Assembly: GCA_963999645.1 (NCBI GenBank) | Contig: CAXEUY010000012.1 | Location: forward strand, 1 to 56,584 | Source: MedAcidi-G1 sp002294285 | GTDB taxonomy: Bacteria; Actinomycetota; Acidimicrobiia; Acidimicrobiales; MedAcidi-G1 | Direction of reading: 5' to 3' | Length of the DNA stretch: 56,584 nt | Part shown: positions 9,366 to 17,633 of the stretch, in pieces | Layout: each line of letters opens with the position of its first letter | Position numbering within the stretch: the first letter of the stretch is position 1 | Notes under the pieces: generated by a model | The model's input: only the letters and a program-made list of their open reading frames with translations | The model's database searches: none | What the model was told of the DNA's origin: nothing | Program-made: the position numbers and the translations under genes

Positions 9366-10402
9366 TATTCAGCCCCACTATCTTTTAGAAGAAGGTCAGC
9401 GAGGTGGAGGCATTCTTCTGAAGGGCTGTTGAGAATTTGAGACCAGGCTCTGGCTCTGCGGTAAAAAAGTTGTATGTCATATTCTTCTGAGAATCCATAA
9501 CCTCCGTGGTAATGAAGACCGCGATCTGTTGCCTGCAACGATGTTTCTCCAGCAAAAACAAGTGACATCGATGCAAGAGTAGCGAAGTCAGAGATTTCAT
9601 TGTCACCTAAATTTATTTCACCATTTTTTTGCCTGTCTCCAGCCCAAGCTGCTTTATTTACTAGAAGGCGTGCACCGTCACATAAACCTGGTAAATCTGC
9701 TAAACCATGTTGAACTGCTTGAAAACTTCCAATAGGTTTGCCAAATTGGTGACGATCTTTCACGTAGCTAACAGTCATTTCAATTGAGCTACGAGTAATG
9801 CCAACTAGAAAAGCCGATATTAGGGTTTTCCATTCGTTTAGAGCTCTATCAAAAATTTCTATTGCTTCTTCACCTTCTGCAATAACACTGAAGTTTTTCA
9901 ATTCACGGTGTGCTATCGGAAGGTCTCCATGATTAGGTAGGGATCTATTAGGTGGTTCATCTTTTATTAGTATGATTTTGTCCTCGTGCAAAGCAATTAA
10001 TCTATTTGCGATGGCACCTGATGGGACTGACTTGGCAACTTCTTTTGTGGTGGGTCTTATTGCGATTCCAGCAATTAGAGCTCCAGTTAATATCTCTGTT
10101 TCCAGAACGTTTAATTTTTCCAAAACCCTTGACGAGACTATGTGGTCGATAATTGGTAGAGGCGCTATATGTGCTCCGGCTTCTTCTGACATAATGGCCA
10201 GTTCAGACAATGAAGCGCCCCCGCCTTCTGGTAGTGAAACTCCCATTCCATGTGCGCCGGTTTCGGCCAGTCTTTCCCAAGCTTGAGAGTCAAAACCTAA
10301 GGGCACGGAGTTTCTAGCACTTTCGGGTCCGGTTTGTTCAATAAAGAAATTGGAGAAAACATCCTTAATCGTCTGTTGGTCAACATTCATTCCTAAATCC
10401 AC
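9365..10402 (-). CDS. Acyl-CoA dehydrogenase-like partner subunit
   Basis: This 345-residue protein is a shortened acyl-CoA dehydrogenase homologue. It keeps the C-terminal helical FAD-binding region (DRHQFGKPIGSFQAVQHGLA, then HYHGGYGFSEEYDIQLFYRRA), but the mid-region is reduced and I see no Glu at either usual catalytic position. That fits the non-catalytic, FAD-contact subunit of a heteromeric FadE. It is translated directly before the catalytic partner (one-base stop/start overlap). It is divergent from the enoyl-CoA hydratase at 10463 across a 60-base gap, so the two could share regulation. Confidence 0.82.
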   Translation of the reverse strand: MDLGMNVDQQTIKDVFSNFFIEQTGPESARNSVPLGFDSQAWERLAETGAHGMGVSLPEGGGASLSELAIMSEEAGAHIAPLPIIDHIVSSRVLEKLNVLETEILTGALIAGIAIRPTTKEVAKSVPSGAIANRLIALHEDKIILIKDEPPNRSLPNHGDLPIAHRELKNFSVIAEGEEAIEIFDRALNEWKTLISAFLVGITRSSIEMTVSYVKDRHQFGKPIGSFQAVQHGLADLPGLCDGARLLVNKAAWAGDRQKNGEINLGDNEISDFATLASMSLVFAGETSLQATDRGLHYHGGYGFSEEYDIQLFYRRARAWSQILNSPSEECLHLADLLLKDSGAE

Positions 10403-10462
10403 AAGTAAATCTTATCTAGGCTCCGTTAGTGGAATTGCATGGGAAGTAGATAGTGTCCGTTT

Positions 10463-11269
10463 ATGGAACAAAATATTGAAGGTTCAGAGGGTATTGATGT
10501 CGAGCAGATTGGCTCTCAGGTAACTATTACGCTGAATCGCCCTGAAGTTATGAATGCGATGACAACACAAATGTTTGCAGATTTTGGACGAATCTGTAGA
10601 GATATTTCCAGAGACGAAAGCGTAAGAGCGGTTGTTATTACCGGCGCTGGAGATAATTTCTGCTCTGGGGCAGATGTAGGAGGACAAGGAAGCAAAATAG
10701 ATTCCGAAGTAAAACGTTCGCATATAAAGAGCATGAGACAGATAAGTGAATCTGTATTAGCCCTAAACGAAATTCCCCATCCTGTTGTTGCCAAAATAAG
10801 AGGTGTGGCGGCCGGTGCAGGTATGAATCTTGCATTGGGTTGCGACTTACTTATTGCTTCAGAAAGTGCCAGATTTTCAGAAATTTTTGCTCGGAGAGGT
10901 TTGTCGATTGATTTTGGAGGTTCATGGCTTCTCCCACGACAAATAGGTATGCATCGAGCCAAAGAACTGGTTTTATTGGCTGAAGTTATTGATTCCACGG
11001 AAGCTGACCGTATTGGTCTAGTGAATCGGGTAGTAGCTGACAGTGATCTTGAAGTAACCGTGCAGGAAATCGTCGATCGTTTATCGTCTGGTCCACCTGT
11101 TGCACTTTCGATGAGCAAAAAATTGCTTAATGCTGGACTTAATTCATCTTTGAGTCAGTCTCTTGAGGCCGAGGCACAAGCCCAGTCGGTTAATTTTGAA
11201 ACAGAAGATGTTAAAGAAGCAGCGATTGCTTGGATCGAAAAACGATCTGCGGTTTTTAAGGGTTATTGA
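10463..11269 (+). CDS. Enoyl-CoA hydratase/isomerase family protein
   Basis: This 268-residue crotonase-fold protein has the oxyanion-hole signatures NFCSGADVGG (about 70-79) and IRGVAAGAGMNLALGCD (about 113-129). It carries RGLSIDFGGSW where hydratases usually have a catalytic Glu in GLxPDxG: here Asp in SIDFGGS, a pattern common in divergent members whose reaction differs from plain hydration. It stands beside the two-subunit dehydrogenase and faces a 3-hydroxyacyl-type SDR, so a beta-oxidation-like sequence is plausible. The specific reaction is undetermined. Confidence 0.85.
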   Translation: MEQNIEGSEGIDVEQIGSQVTITLNRPEVMNAMTTQMFADFGRICRDISRDESVRAVVITGAGDNFCSGADVGGQGSKIDSEVKRSHIKSMRQISESVLALNEIPHPVVAKIRGVAAGAGMNLALGCDLLIASESARFSEIFARRGLSIDFGGSWLLPRQIGMHRAKELVLLAEVIDSTEADRIGLVNRVVADSDLEVTVQEIVDRLSSGPPVALSMSKKLLNAGLNSSLSQSLEAEAQAQSVNFETEDVKEAAIAWIEKRSAVFKGY

Positions 11270-11276
11270 AAGTTTT

Positions 11277-12212
11277 TTAAATCGTTTTCGGAGGAAACCC
11301 AGGACCTTCTCTGTCATTACCTGACATGTCGGCATTTAACCTTGATTTTTCCATCAAAGTTTTTACAACATTAGTAAGGTCTGATGGTTCGTCTCCTTGT
11401 GTTTCACTAGGCCCGAGGTGCCAACCTTCAGCAATGCCGAGCTTGTCACCGCGTATATCGAACACACGCCCAGTCACATTCTGTGCTTCTTCGCTGCAAA
11501 GCCATGTTGCTATTAGAGCAATCCACCTTGGGGACATTGATTCACGAAGTTCGTCGCTTACACCATCACTTCCACCCATTAAAGGTTCAGTAAGTCTAGA
11601 AATTGCAGTTGGTGCTAAGCAGTTAACTGTTACACCGTATTTAAATAGTTCTTGTGCTGCTATAACACTGAAAGCAGCAATTCCCGCTTTTGCTGCACCA
11701 TAGTTAGTTTGGCCAACATTCCCATAAATACCGGAAGGTGATGAAGTGTTAATTACGCGACCAAAAGTTTCACCACCTGCTTTCACTGATTCTCTCCAAA
11801 AAACTGAAGCATGATGTGTTGGAGCGAAAGTTCCTTTCAAATGAACATTGATCACGGCGTCCCAGTCATTTTCAGACATTGAAAACAACATTCGGTCTCT
11901 AAGAATTCCAGCATTGTTTATGAGTATGTCTATCCTTCCCCAAGTGTCAACGGCTTCTTGAACCATCGCTCCAGCAGCTTCAAAATCGGCTACATTGCAG
12001 CCATTAACTATTGCTTCGCCACCCATTTCTTTAATTTCATTTACTACTTCTTGAGCAGGCGTGAGATCTTCGCCGTGACCTGACTCGTCCCCTCCAAGAT
12101 CGTTGACAACTACTTTTGCGCCTTCACTGGCAAGCATAAGTGCATGCTCGCGTCCGATTCCTCTTCCTGCACCTGTAACAATAGCTACTCGATTTTTGCA
12201 AGATTCATTCAT
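11277..12212 (-). CDS. SDR oxidoreductase, MFE-2/3-hydroxyacyl-CoA dehydrogenase-like
   Basis: This is a classical SDR with the TGAGRGIG cofactor motif near the N-terminus, NNAG, an active-site Ser in INTSSPSG and the YGAAK catalytic Tyr/Lys. The VVNDLGGD section after the first strand and LRDRMLFSMSENDWD are typical of the dehydrogenase domain of peroxisomal multifunctional enzyme 2 and its bacterial homologues, which oxidise 3-hydroxyacyl-CoA. I place the start at ATG 12212 because GGAG lies six bases before it; an in-frame ATG at 12224 has no ribosome site. It is the last gene of the minus-strand run that includes the DddP-like and MttB genes, so it might also act on their products. Confidence 0.85.
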   Translation of the reverse strand: MNESCKNRVAIVTGAGRGIGREHALMLASEGAKVVVNDLGGDESGHGEDLTPAQEVVNEIKEMGGEAIVNGCNVADFEAAGAMVQEAVDTWGRIDILINNAGILRDRMLFSMSENDWDAVINVHLKGTFAPTHHASVFWRESVKAGGETFGRVINTSSPSGIYGNVGQTNYGAAKAGIAAFSVIAAQELFKYGVTVNCLAPTAISRLTEPLMGGSDGVSDELRESMSPRWIALIATWLCSEEAQNVTGRVFDIRGDKLGIAEGWHLGPSETQGDEPSDLTNVVKTLMEKSRLNADMSGNDREGPGFPPKTI

Positions 12213-12280
12213 TTTTGTCTCCATATTGTTATTTCTATTTGCTGACGATACATCCCATTAAGGAAAAATCATTTAAGAAC

Positions 12281-13594
12281 TCAAAGTCTTTCAAATTTTT
12301 CAAGGTCTAGAGTCCAATTAGAAAGATTTTCATGACCATCTTCGGTAATTAAGACCTGATCTTCTAGTTTTACTCCTTGGCCGCCAGACCTAGACCCAAC
12401 ATATGCTTCTACAGTCAGTACCATTCCTGGTAAAAGAACTCCGTCATAACCATATTCCTCCCAAGCGTCTGGCAGATAAATGTCAGGGTATTCGTCACAT
12501 TGACCCACCCCATGAAAGAGACATGAATAATGACGGTATTCATCAACTGGAGGGGTCCAAGAATTATGTGTCAATTCATAGAAAGTCGTTCCAGGTTTAA
12601 GCAATTCGGTATTTCTGTGCATTTGCTCTACAGCTAGTGAGTGGACTTGACGCTGTTGTTTATTGGGTTTTGCATCACCACAAATCCATGTTCTTGAAAT
12701 GTCCGTCATCATTGAATAAGGACCCACAAAATCAGTGTCGAAAGCCACAAGATCACCCTCATTGATGATGTTGCTACTTGATTCTTGAAACCAAGGATTG
12801 GTTCTCTGTCCCGCAGAAAGAAGTCTGCACTCCATCCATTCCCCATGTCTTAAAAGCATCTCAGACCACATAGTTGCCCAGAGTTGGTTTTCAGTAATGC
12901 CAGGTTCCATTGCTTCGAATGTCTTCTGACAAGAGATCCAAGTTGTTTCCACAGAGCATCGCATAGCTTTTATTTCATCCGGCGATTTGATCATTCTGGC
13001 TGACTCCATGATTTTCGTTCCCTCAACTAAATCCAAACCAGCCTGTTGAAGTGCCTGCGCACCTGCAATGGTGGTTACGTCAACAGCTAAACGACGGTTT
13101 GTTCCACCATAAGTTTTGATTAGATCATTTATCTCTGAAGCGAATCTTTGTGCCTGTTCTTCAACTCGATCACCAGCTACAAAATAGAAAAAAGTTTTTG
13201 CGGGTCTGACTTCATCCACAAGGTGATTGTGAGCAGATAAGAATTCGCAGTTCGGATAATCGAATTGTATCAGTGGTCCGTCTGTTGCTAAAAAGACGTA
13301 TCTAGAGGGATTATGTGTAATCCACAGTTGCATGTTCGGGGAATAGGTTGCATACATTTGATTCATAGGATCGAAAAGAAGGATTCCCGCAAGATCAGCC
13401 TTTGCAAGTTCAGAACGAATTCTTTTCACCCTGTACTCCATCATGGCTTTTTCATCAGGGAGTGAGAGTCCCTCTTTAGCCCATTCGCTTAAAGCAGGTT
13501 CACCTGGACCAAGGACCATTCTGTGCCCTGTGGTGGAAGCCCTGCGTATAAGTGGGTCATTGGGGTTTTCGAAATTTTTTCCTTGTGCTCCCAT
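12281..13594 (-). CDS. dddP: DddP-like protein of the M24 (creatinase/aminopeptidase P) fold, candidate DMSP lyase
   Basis: This 437-residue protein has the two-domain pita-bread fold. The metal ligands are visible as Asp286, Asp288, Asp298, His361, Glu396 and Glu411. The spacing (+2, +12, +75, then +35 and +15) is almost exactly that of the six iron ligands published for DddP of Ruegeria lacuscaerulensis (D295, D297, D307, H371, E406, E421). Asp367 falls at the position of its catalytic Asp377 and Tyr356 at its Tyr366. N-terminal stretches YATYSPNMQLWITHNP and RTNPWF also resemble DddP as I remember it. DddP splits DMSP to dimethyl sulfide and acrylate. Ordinary M24 peptidases have a different, five-ligand set and a second His in place of Asp367. 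It lies between an SDR and a demethylase-like gene in one operon. A related onium substrate is possible. Confidence 0.72.
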   Translation of the reverse strand: MGAQGKNFENPNDPLIRRASTTGHRMVLGPGEPALSEWAKEGLSLPDEKAMMEYRVKRIRSELAKADLAGILLFDPMNQMYATYSPNMQLWITHNPSRYVFLATDGPLIQFDYPNCEFLSAHNHLVDEVRPAKTFFYFVAGDRVEEQAQRFASEINDLIKTYGGTNRRLAVDVTTIAGAQALQQAGLDLVEGTKIMESARMIKSPDEIKAMRCSVETTWISCQKTFEAMEPGITENQLWATMWSEMLLRHGEWMECRLLSAGQRTNPWFQESSSNIINEGDLVAFDTDFVGPYSMMTDISRTWICGDAKPNKQQRQVHSLAVEQMHRNTELLKPGTTFYELTHNSWTPPVDEYRHYSCLFHGVGQCDEYPDIYLPDAWEEYGYDGVLLPGMVLTVEAYVGSRSGGQGVKLEDQVLITEDGHENLSNWTLDLEKFERL

Positions 13595-13609
13595 AAAATT
13601 TGTTTTCTT

Positions 13610-16054
13610 TTAATTTCGCATTCGAGATCCGTCAGGATCAAATAGTGGTTCGTTTATTCTTTTTGCTTCACGGAGAATTCCTAACACTTCAATTTCAAAA
13701 CCCTCATTTATGTTTGCTAGTTCTGAAGGAAGGTAGCCGAGAGCACAGGATTCTTCCGACCAGTGAGAGTAGCCTCCTGAGGTCGCCCAGCCGACGACTT
13801 CACCTCCGTACCATATTGGTTCATCACCAAGGACATCAGAGTTTTCTGCATCAACCACAAAAGCGCAAAGTTTCTTTTCAGGACCTTTTTCCAATACCGA
13901 ATTAAGAGATTCTTTACCGAGAAAACTTTCTTTATCGAATTTTACGAAATTATCCATTCCAGCTTCCAGCGGATTGTAAATGGGTCTGTACTCACTGGCC
14001 CATGCCCCGAAATTCTTATCAAATCTCATACTGTCTAAAGCACGTAGTCCAAAAAGTCCAAGGTCGAATTTTTTTCCAGCATCAATTAACAGATCAAATA
14101 GTTTTGATTGAAGAGAAGAGGAAACCCAAATTTCGTAACCCAGATCGCCGGTAAAAGATATTCTTCCTACTAAAGATGGGATCATTTCGATAGCCATATT
14201 TTTTATATCTAAGAAGCGAAAATTTTCAGATGATATATCCTCGTCCACCAGATAGCTGAGTAGTTCCCTAGAGGCAGGACCAGCAATTGCCAATCCTGTC
14301 ATGTCGTTCCCTATCGGTCTGTACTGTGTATTTGAATCAAGTGTAAGGTGCTCAAGAAACCATCTTTGGTGGTAACCCTCAGCTATTCCTGAACCAAACA
14401 AAATAAATTTCTCTTCTCCTGAAAATTCGTCAATAAGAGAAGCAACAGTGAAGTCCCCAATAAGTTTTCCTGCCTTATTAAGCATTGGGGCTAGAGATAT
14501 TCTTCCGCTTTTAGGTATGTTATTCGTCAGTAGCCCTTCTAAAAAGATTCGTGCACCAGTTCCAGTGAATTCGTGTTTTGCAAAACCAGTAATTTCCATC
14601 ATTCCAACATTTTCTCGGACGTTTTTAACTTCTTCAGCTACCACAGGAAAGGCATTGGAGCGCTTAAATGTGACTTCTTCTATTGGTTCTTTTCCGGATG
14701 TTTGAAACCAAAGAGGGTATTCAAGTCCGTATGCAGCCCCCCACACGGCATTTGCTTCGGTAAGTTTGCCAAATATTGGTGAAGTGTGAAGGGGTCTGCC
14801 TGCAGGTAGTTCTTCATTAGGAAAGCTAATTTGGAAACGTCTACTGTAGTTTTCGATTACTTTGGTCAATGTATATGAAGGTGTCGTCCAGTCGCCGAAA
14901 CGTGAAACATCCATTCCCCAAACATCAAAGCCTGGATCTCCAGTTGTGATCCAATTTGCCATTGCTAGTCCGACTCCTCCACCTTGACTTAGTCCCGCCA
15001 TAACACCACAGGCAACCCAATGTCCTCTTTGTCCCCTAATTGGACCAATTAAAGGATTTCCGTCAGGAGCGAATGTAAAAGGACCATTAATAACTTGCTT
15101 GATTCCGGCTTCTGCATAAATTGGAAAGTGTGAAAAACCTATTTCAAGCGAAGGTGTAAGTCTTTCAAGGTCTGGTGTAAGAAGTTGTGCACCAAAGTCC
15201 CACGGAGTTGCTTTGGTTTGCCAGGGTACGCATGCTTGTTCATAGGTTCCGAGGAGAAGGCTTTTACCCTCAGCTCTTAAGTATATTTCCCCACCAAAGT
15301 CAATGACTCCTCGACCGTGACCATCAGTTTCATCAAGCCAAGATTCTATTTCAGGCAGTTCTTCAGTAAGGAAATACATATGCTCCATAGCCTGAACAGG
15401 TAGCTCAATGTTGCACATTCTTCCCACTTCTCTAGCCCATAGACCTCCGGCATTCACAAAGTTTTCGCAATTTATTGTTCCCTTATCGGTGACGAGATCC
15501 CAGGTGCCATCAGATTTTTGAATAATTTCTTTCACCCATGTGTTTCGTTCTATTTCAGCCCCCAAGGATCGTGCTGCAGCAGCGTAAGCATTAGTTACAC
15601 CTGAAGGGTCGACATGTCCGCCCACTGGATCCCAAAGGGCACCTACGAAATATTGTTCTTCTAGAAAAGGAACAAGATTTTTTGCTTCCGAAGTGGAGAT
15701 AATTTCTGTTTCCATGCCTAGGTACCTGCCTCGGGCATGGGCCATTTTTAACCAGTCCAATCTGTCTTCATCATCAGCTAGCATCAGTTCACCGGTTAGG
15801 TGGATTCCACAATCGACACCTGTTAATTCTTCAAGTTCCTTGTAGAGCTTTATCGTGTACCTTTGAAGGGCAGCAACGTTTGGATCGCCATTCAAGGTGT
15901 GCATGCCTCCAGCTGCGTGCCAGGTTGAACCAGCAGTAAGTTCCTTTCTCTCAAGAAGAACAACGTCGGTACAACCAGATTTGGTTAAGTGATAGAGAAC
16001 GCTACAACCGACAACTCCACCACCTACTACAACTACCTGTGCTCTATCTTTCAA
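13610..16054 (-). CDS. Dimethylglycine dehydrogenase-like FAD/GcvT protein (second copy)
   Basis: This protein has the dimethylglycine/sarcosine dehydrogenase layout: an FAD domain with GGGVVG (residues 11-16) and AGSTWHAAGG, whose His46 matches the histidine that carries covalent FAD in DMGDH, then a GcvT-type folate domain with GDFTVASL and a C-terminal DPDGSRMRN. I choose the TTG start at 16054 (814 residues). AGGAAAGGA lies six bases upstream, and this removes a 53-base overlap with the MttB gene that an upstream ATG (16120) would need. It probably oxidises dimethylglycine, sarcosine or a similar N-methyl compound, delivering the methyl group to tetrahydrofolate and electrons to ETF. It follows directly on the MttB-family gene. 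Confidence 0.87.
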   Translation of the reverse strand: MKDRAQVVVVGGGVVGCSVLYHLTKSGCTDVVLLERKELTAGSTWHAAGGMHTLNGDPNVAALQRYTIKLYKELEELTGVDCGIHLTGELMLADDEDRLDWLKMAHARGRYLGMETEIISTSEAKNLVPFLEEQYFVGALWDPVGGHVDPSGVTNAYAAAARSLGAEIERNTWVKEIIQKSDGTWDLVTDKGTINCENFVNAGGLWAREVGRMCNIELPVQAMEHMYFLTEELPEIESWLDETDGHGRGVIDFGGEIYLRAEGKSLLLGTYEQACVPWQTKATPWDFGAQLLTPDLERLTPSLEIGFSHFPIYAEAGIKQVINGPFTFAPDGNPLIGPIRGQRGHWVACGVMAGLSQGGGVGLAMANWITTGDPGFDVWGMDVSRFGDWTTPSYTLTKVIENYSRRFQISFPNEELPAGRPLHTSPIFGKLTEANAVWGAAYGLEYPLWFQTSGKEPIEEVTFKRSNAFPVVAEEVKNVRENVGMMEITGFAKHEFTGTGARIFLEGLLTNNIPKSGRISLAPMLNKAGKLIGDFTVASLIDEFSGEEKFILFGSGIAEGYHQRWFLEHLTLDSNTQYRPIGNDMTGLAIAGPASRELLSYLVDEDISSENFRFLDIKNMAIEMIPSLVGRISFTGDLGYEIWVSSSLQSKLFDLLIDAGKKFDLGLFGLRALDSMRFDKNFGAWASEYRPIYNPLEAGMDNFVKFDKESFLGKESLNSVLEKGPEKKLCAFVVDAENSDVLGDEPIWYGGEVVGWATSGGYSHWSEESCALGYLPSELANINEGFEIEVLGILREAKRINEPLFDPDGSRMRN

Positions 16055-16067
16055 TGTGTTTCCTTTC

Positions 16068-17603
16068 CTAGTAGTCGGTTGGAACTCCACCTTCGGCGAC
16101 TCTTCTTTCAAGATATTCATCTAGTTCGTGACGGATATTTATATCCATGGGTGGTTCTTCATGTGCTTCAATTAGTCGTTCTGCAATCTTTTGGGCCCTT
16201 TGGTGGGCTTCTACACGGCCGCTTTCATCCCACGATTCATAATTTCTCCAATCAGACACCATTGGGCGAAAATGTTCTGTTTTGAAACGCTTTTGGGTGT
16301 GTTCAGTTCCGAAAAAGTGACCTCCGGGTCCTACTTCGGCAATTGCTTCTATAGCTAGGGTTGCGTCATCGACGGTAATAGGTTCAAGCATAGAATTGAC
16401 CATGTTAAGAACATCTGCGTCTATAACCATTTTTTCGTAGGAAGCCAGAAGACCGCCTTCTAACCAACCCGCCCCATGCAGTAGAAGATTGACGCCTCCC
16501 ATAATTGCGCCCCAAATCGAAATAACGCTTTCGTACATTGATTGTGCATCTACGCTATTTGATGCGTTTACATTAGATGATCGGTAAGGGACTCCGTATC
16601 GTCTGGCAAGTTGACCTCCGATAAGACATGCCTTCCAGTATTCAGGTGTTCCAAATGCTGGTGCCCCAGACTGCATGTCGACATTTGAGGTGAATCCCCC
16701 GTAAATAACAGGAGCCCCTGGATTAACTAATTGAGTGTAGGCAATCCCTGCTAAGGCTTCAGCATTTTGTAAAACGAGTGCTCCTGCAACAGTTATTGGA
16801 GCCATAGCTCCTGCCAAAGTAAAGGGAGTTATGCAAATAACTTGATTTCGTGCAGACATTTCTTGAATTCCATGAAGCATTACTGTGTCGTATCGCAACG
16901 GCGTGCTTGCATTAATAACTGAAAAAATTGAAGGTTCTGAGTTGAAAGTATCGTGGCCGACACCTCTTGCTATCCGAGTTATTTCCATTCCGTCAATGTT
17001 TCTTTGTCTCCCGAGACTGTAAACGAATGGTGGTTTATCAGAAAGAGTTACAGCATCATGAGTCGCGTATAGATGTCTAACTGAAGCATGTATGTCAGTT
17101 GGTTCTACTGGATAACCAGCAGTTGTGTGCAAGCAGTTAAGCATTTGAGTTAATTTGATGAGGTTGCGAAAATCCTCACGATTGCCATCACGACGGTCTT
17201 TTCCTAAGCCGGTTACGAAAGGAGGACTGGCCACTGCTGTGTAAGTAATCCACTTACCACCCATAATGAAATCTCTTTGAGGTGAAATTCCATGCATTTT
17301 GAATTCGCTTGGTGCAGTTGAAATCAGTTCCATTACCATTTCAGGATCAAATCTCACTTGCTGGTCATCGACAGACGCTCCTGCATCTGCTAGTTGCCGA
17401 CATGCAGTCTCATCAAGAAAAGCTATTCCAGTTTCTGAAAGAACTTTGAGTGATGCATTATGAATAGATTCTAACTCATCGTCAGAAACGGCTCTTAAAG
17501 GTTCGAATCTGTGCTTTGGTTGGAATGATGGAGGTTGTTCTATTTTTTGTAAAGCTTGATTTCTTCGCTCGTTTCTACCTCCACGTCTACGCTCATTTGA
17601 CAT
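16068..17603 (-). CDS. MttB-family (non-pyrrolysine) trimethylamine/betaine methyltransferase
   Basis: This 511-residue protein belongs to the MttB superfamily (TIM-barrel corrinoid methyltransferases), recognisable from the FRPMVSDWRNYESW ending, GGHFFGTEHTQKRF and the central VIYGGFTSNVDMQSGAP stretch. It reads through without an internal TAG, so it is a non-pyrrolysine member like MtgB (glycine betaine) or MtpB (proline betaine), which move one methyl from a quaternary amine to a corrinoid protein. Its candidate partner is the corrinoid protein at the left edge. GGAGGAG stands before the ATG. A basic tail (residues 5-15) opens the protein. Neighbours include a demethylase and a DddP-like protein; the substrate could be glycine betaine or another betaine. 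Confidence 0.88.
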   Translation of the reverse strand: MSNERRRGGRNERRNQALQKIEQPPSFQPKHRFEPLRAVSDDELESIHNASLKVLSETGIAFLDETACRQLADAGASVDDQQVRFDPEMVMELISTAPSEFKMHGISPQRDFIMGGKWITYTAVASPPFVTGLGKDRRDGNREDFRNLIKLTQMLNCLHTTAGYPVEPTDIHASVRHLYATHDAVTLSDKPPFVYSLGRQRNIDGMEITRIARGVGHDTFNSEPSIFSVINASTPLRYDTVMLHGIQEMSARNQVICITPFTLAGAMAPITVAGALVLQNAEALAGIAYTQLVNPGAPVIYGGFTSNVDMQSGAPAFGTPEYWKACLIGGQLARRYGVPYRSSNVNASNSVDAQSMYESVISIWGAIMGGVNLLLHGAGWLEGGLLASYEKMVIDADVLNMVNSMLEPITVDDATLAIEAIAEVGPGGHFFGTEHTQKRFKTEHFRPMVSDWRNYESWDESGRVEAHQRAQKIAERLIEAHEEPPMDINIRHELDEYLERRVAEGGVPTDY

Positions 17604-17633
17604 AAAGCTCCTCCAAAAACTCTTCGAATACCA

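Noticed and set aside
10516..11118. 200-codon open frame on the minus strand
   Set aside because: It lies wholly opposite the clear enoyl-CoA hydratase gene and has the composition of an antisense shadow.
16055..16120. Upstream ATG start of the second DMGDH-like gene
   Set aside because: It would overlap the MttB gene by 53 bases, while the TTG at 16054 has a well placed AGGAAAGGA and gives the family's normal N-terminus.
16068..17603. Pyrrolysine-containing MttB (TAG read-through)
   Set aside because: The frame has no internal TAG; the only TAG is the natural stop at 16068-16070, 14 bases before the next start. This is a non-pyrrolysine family member.
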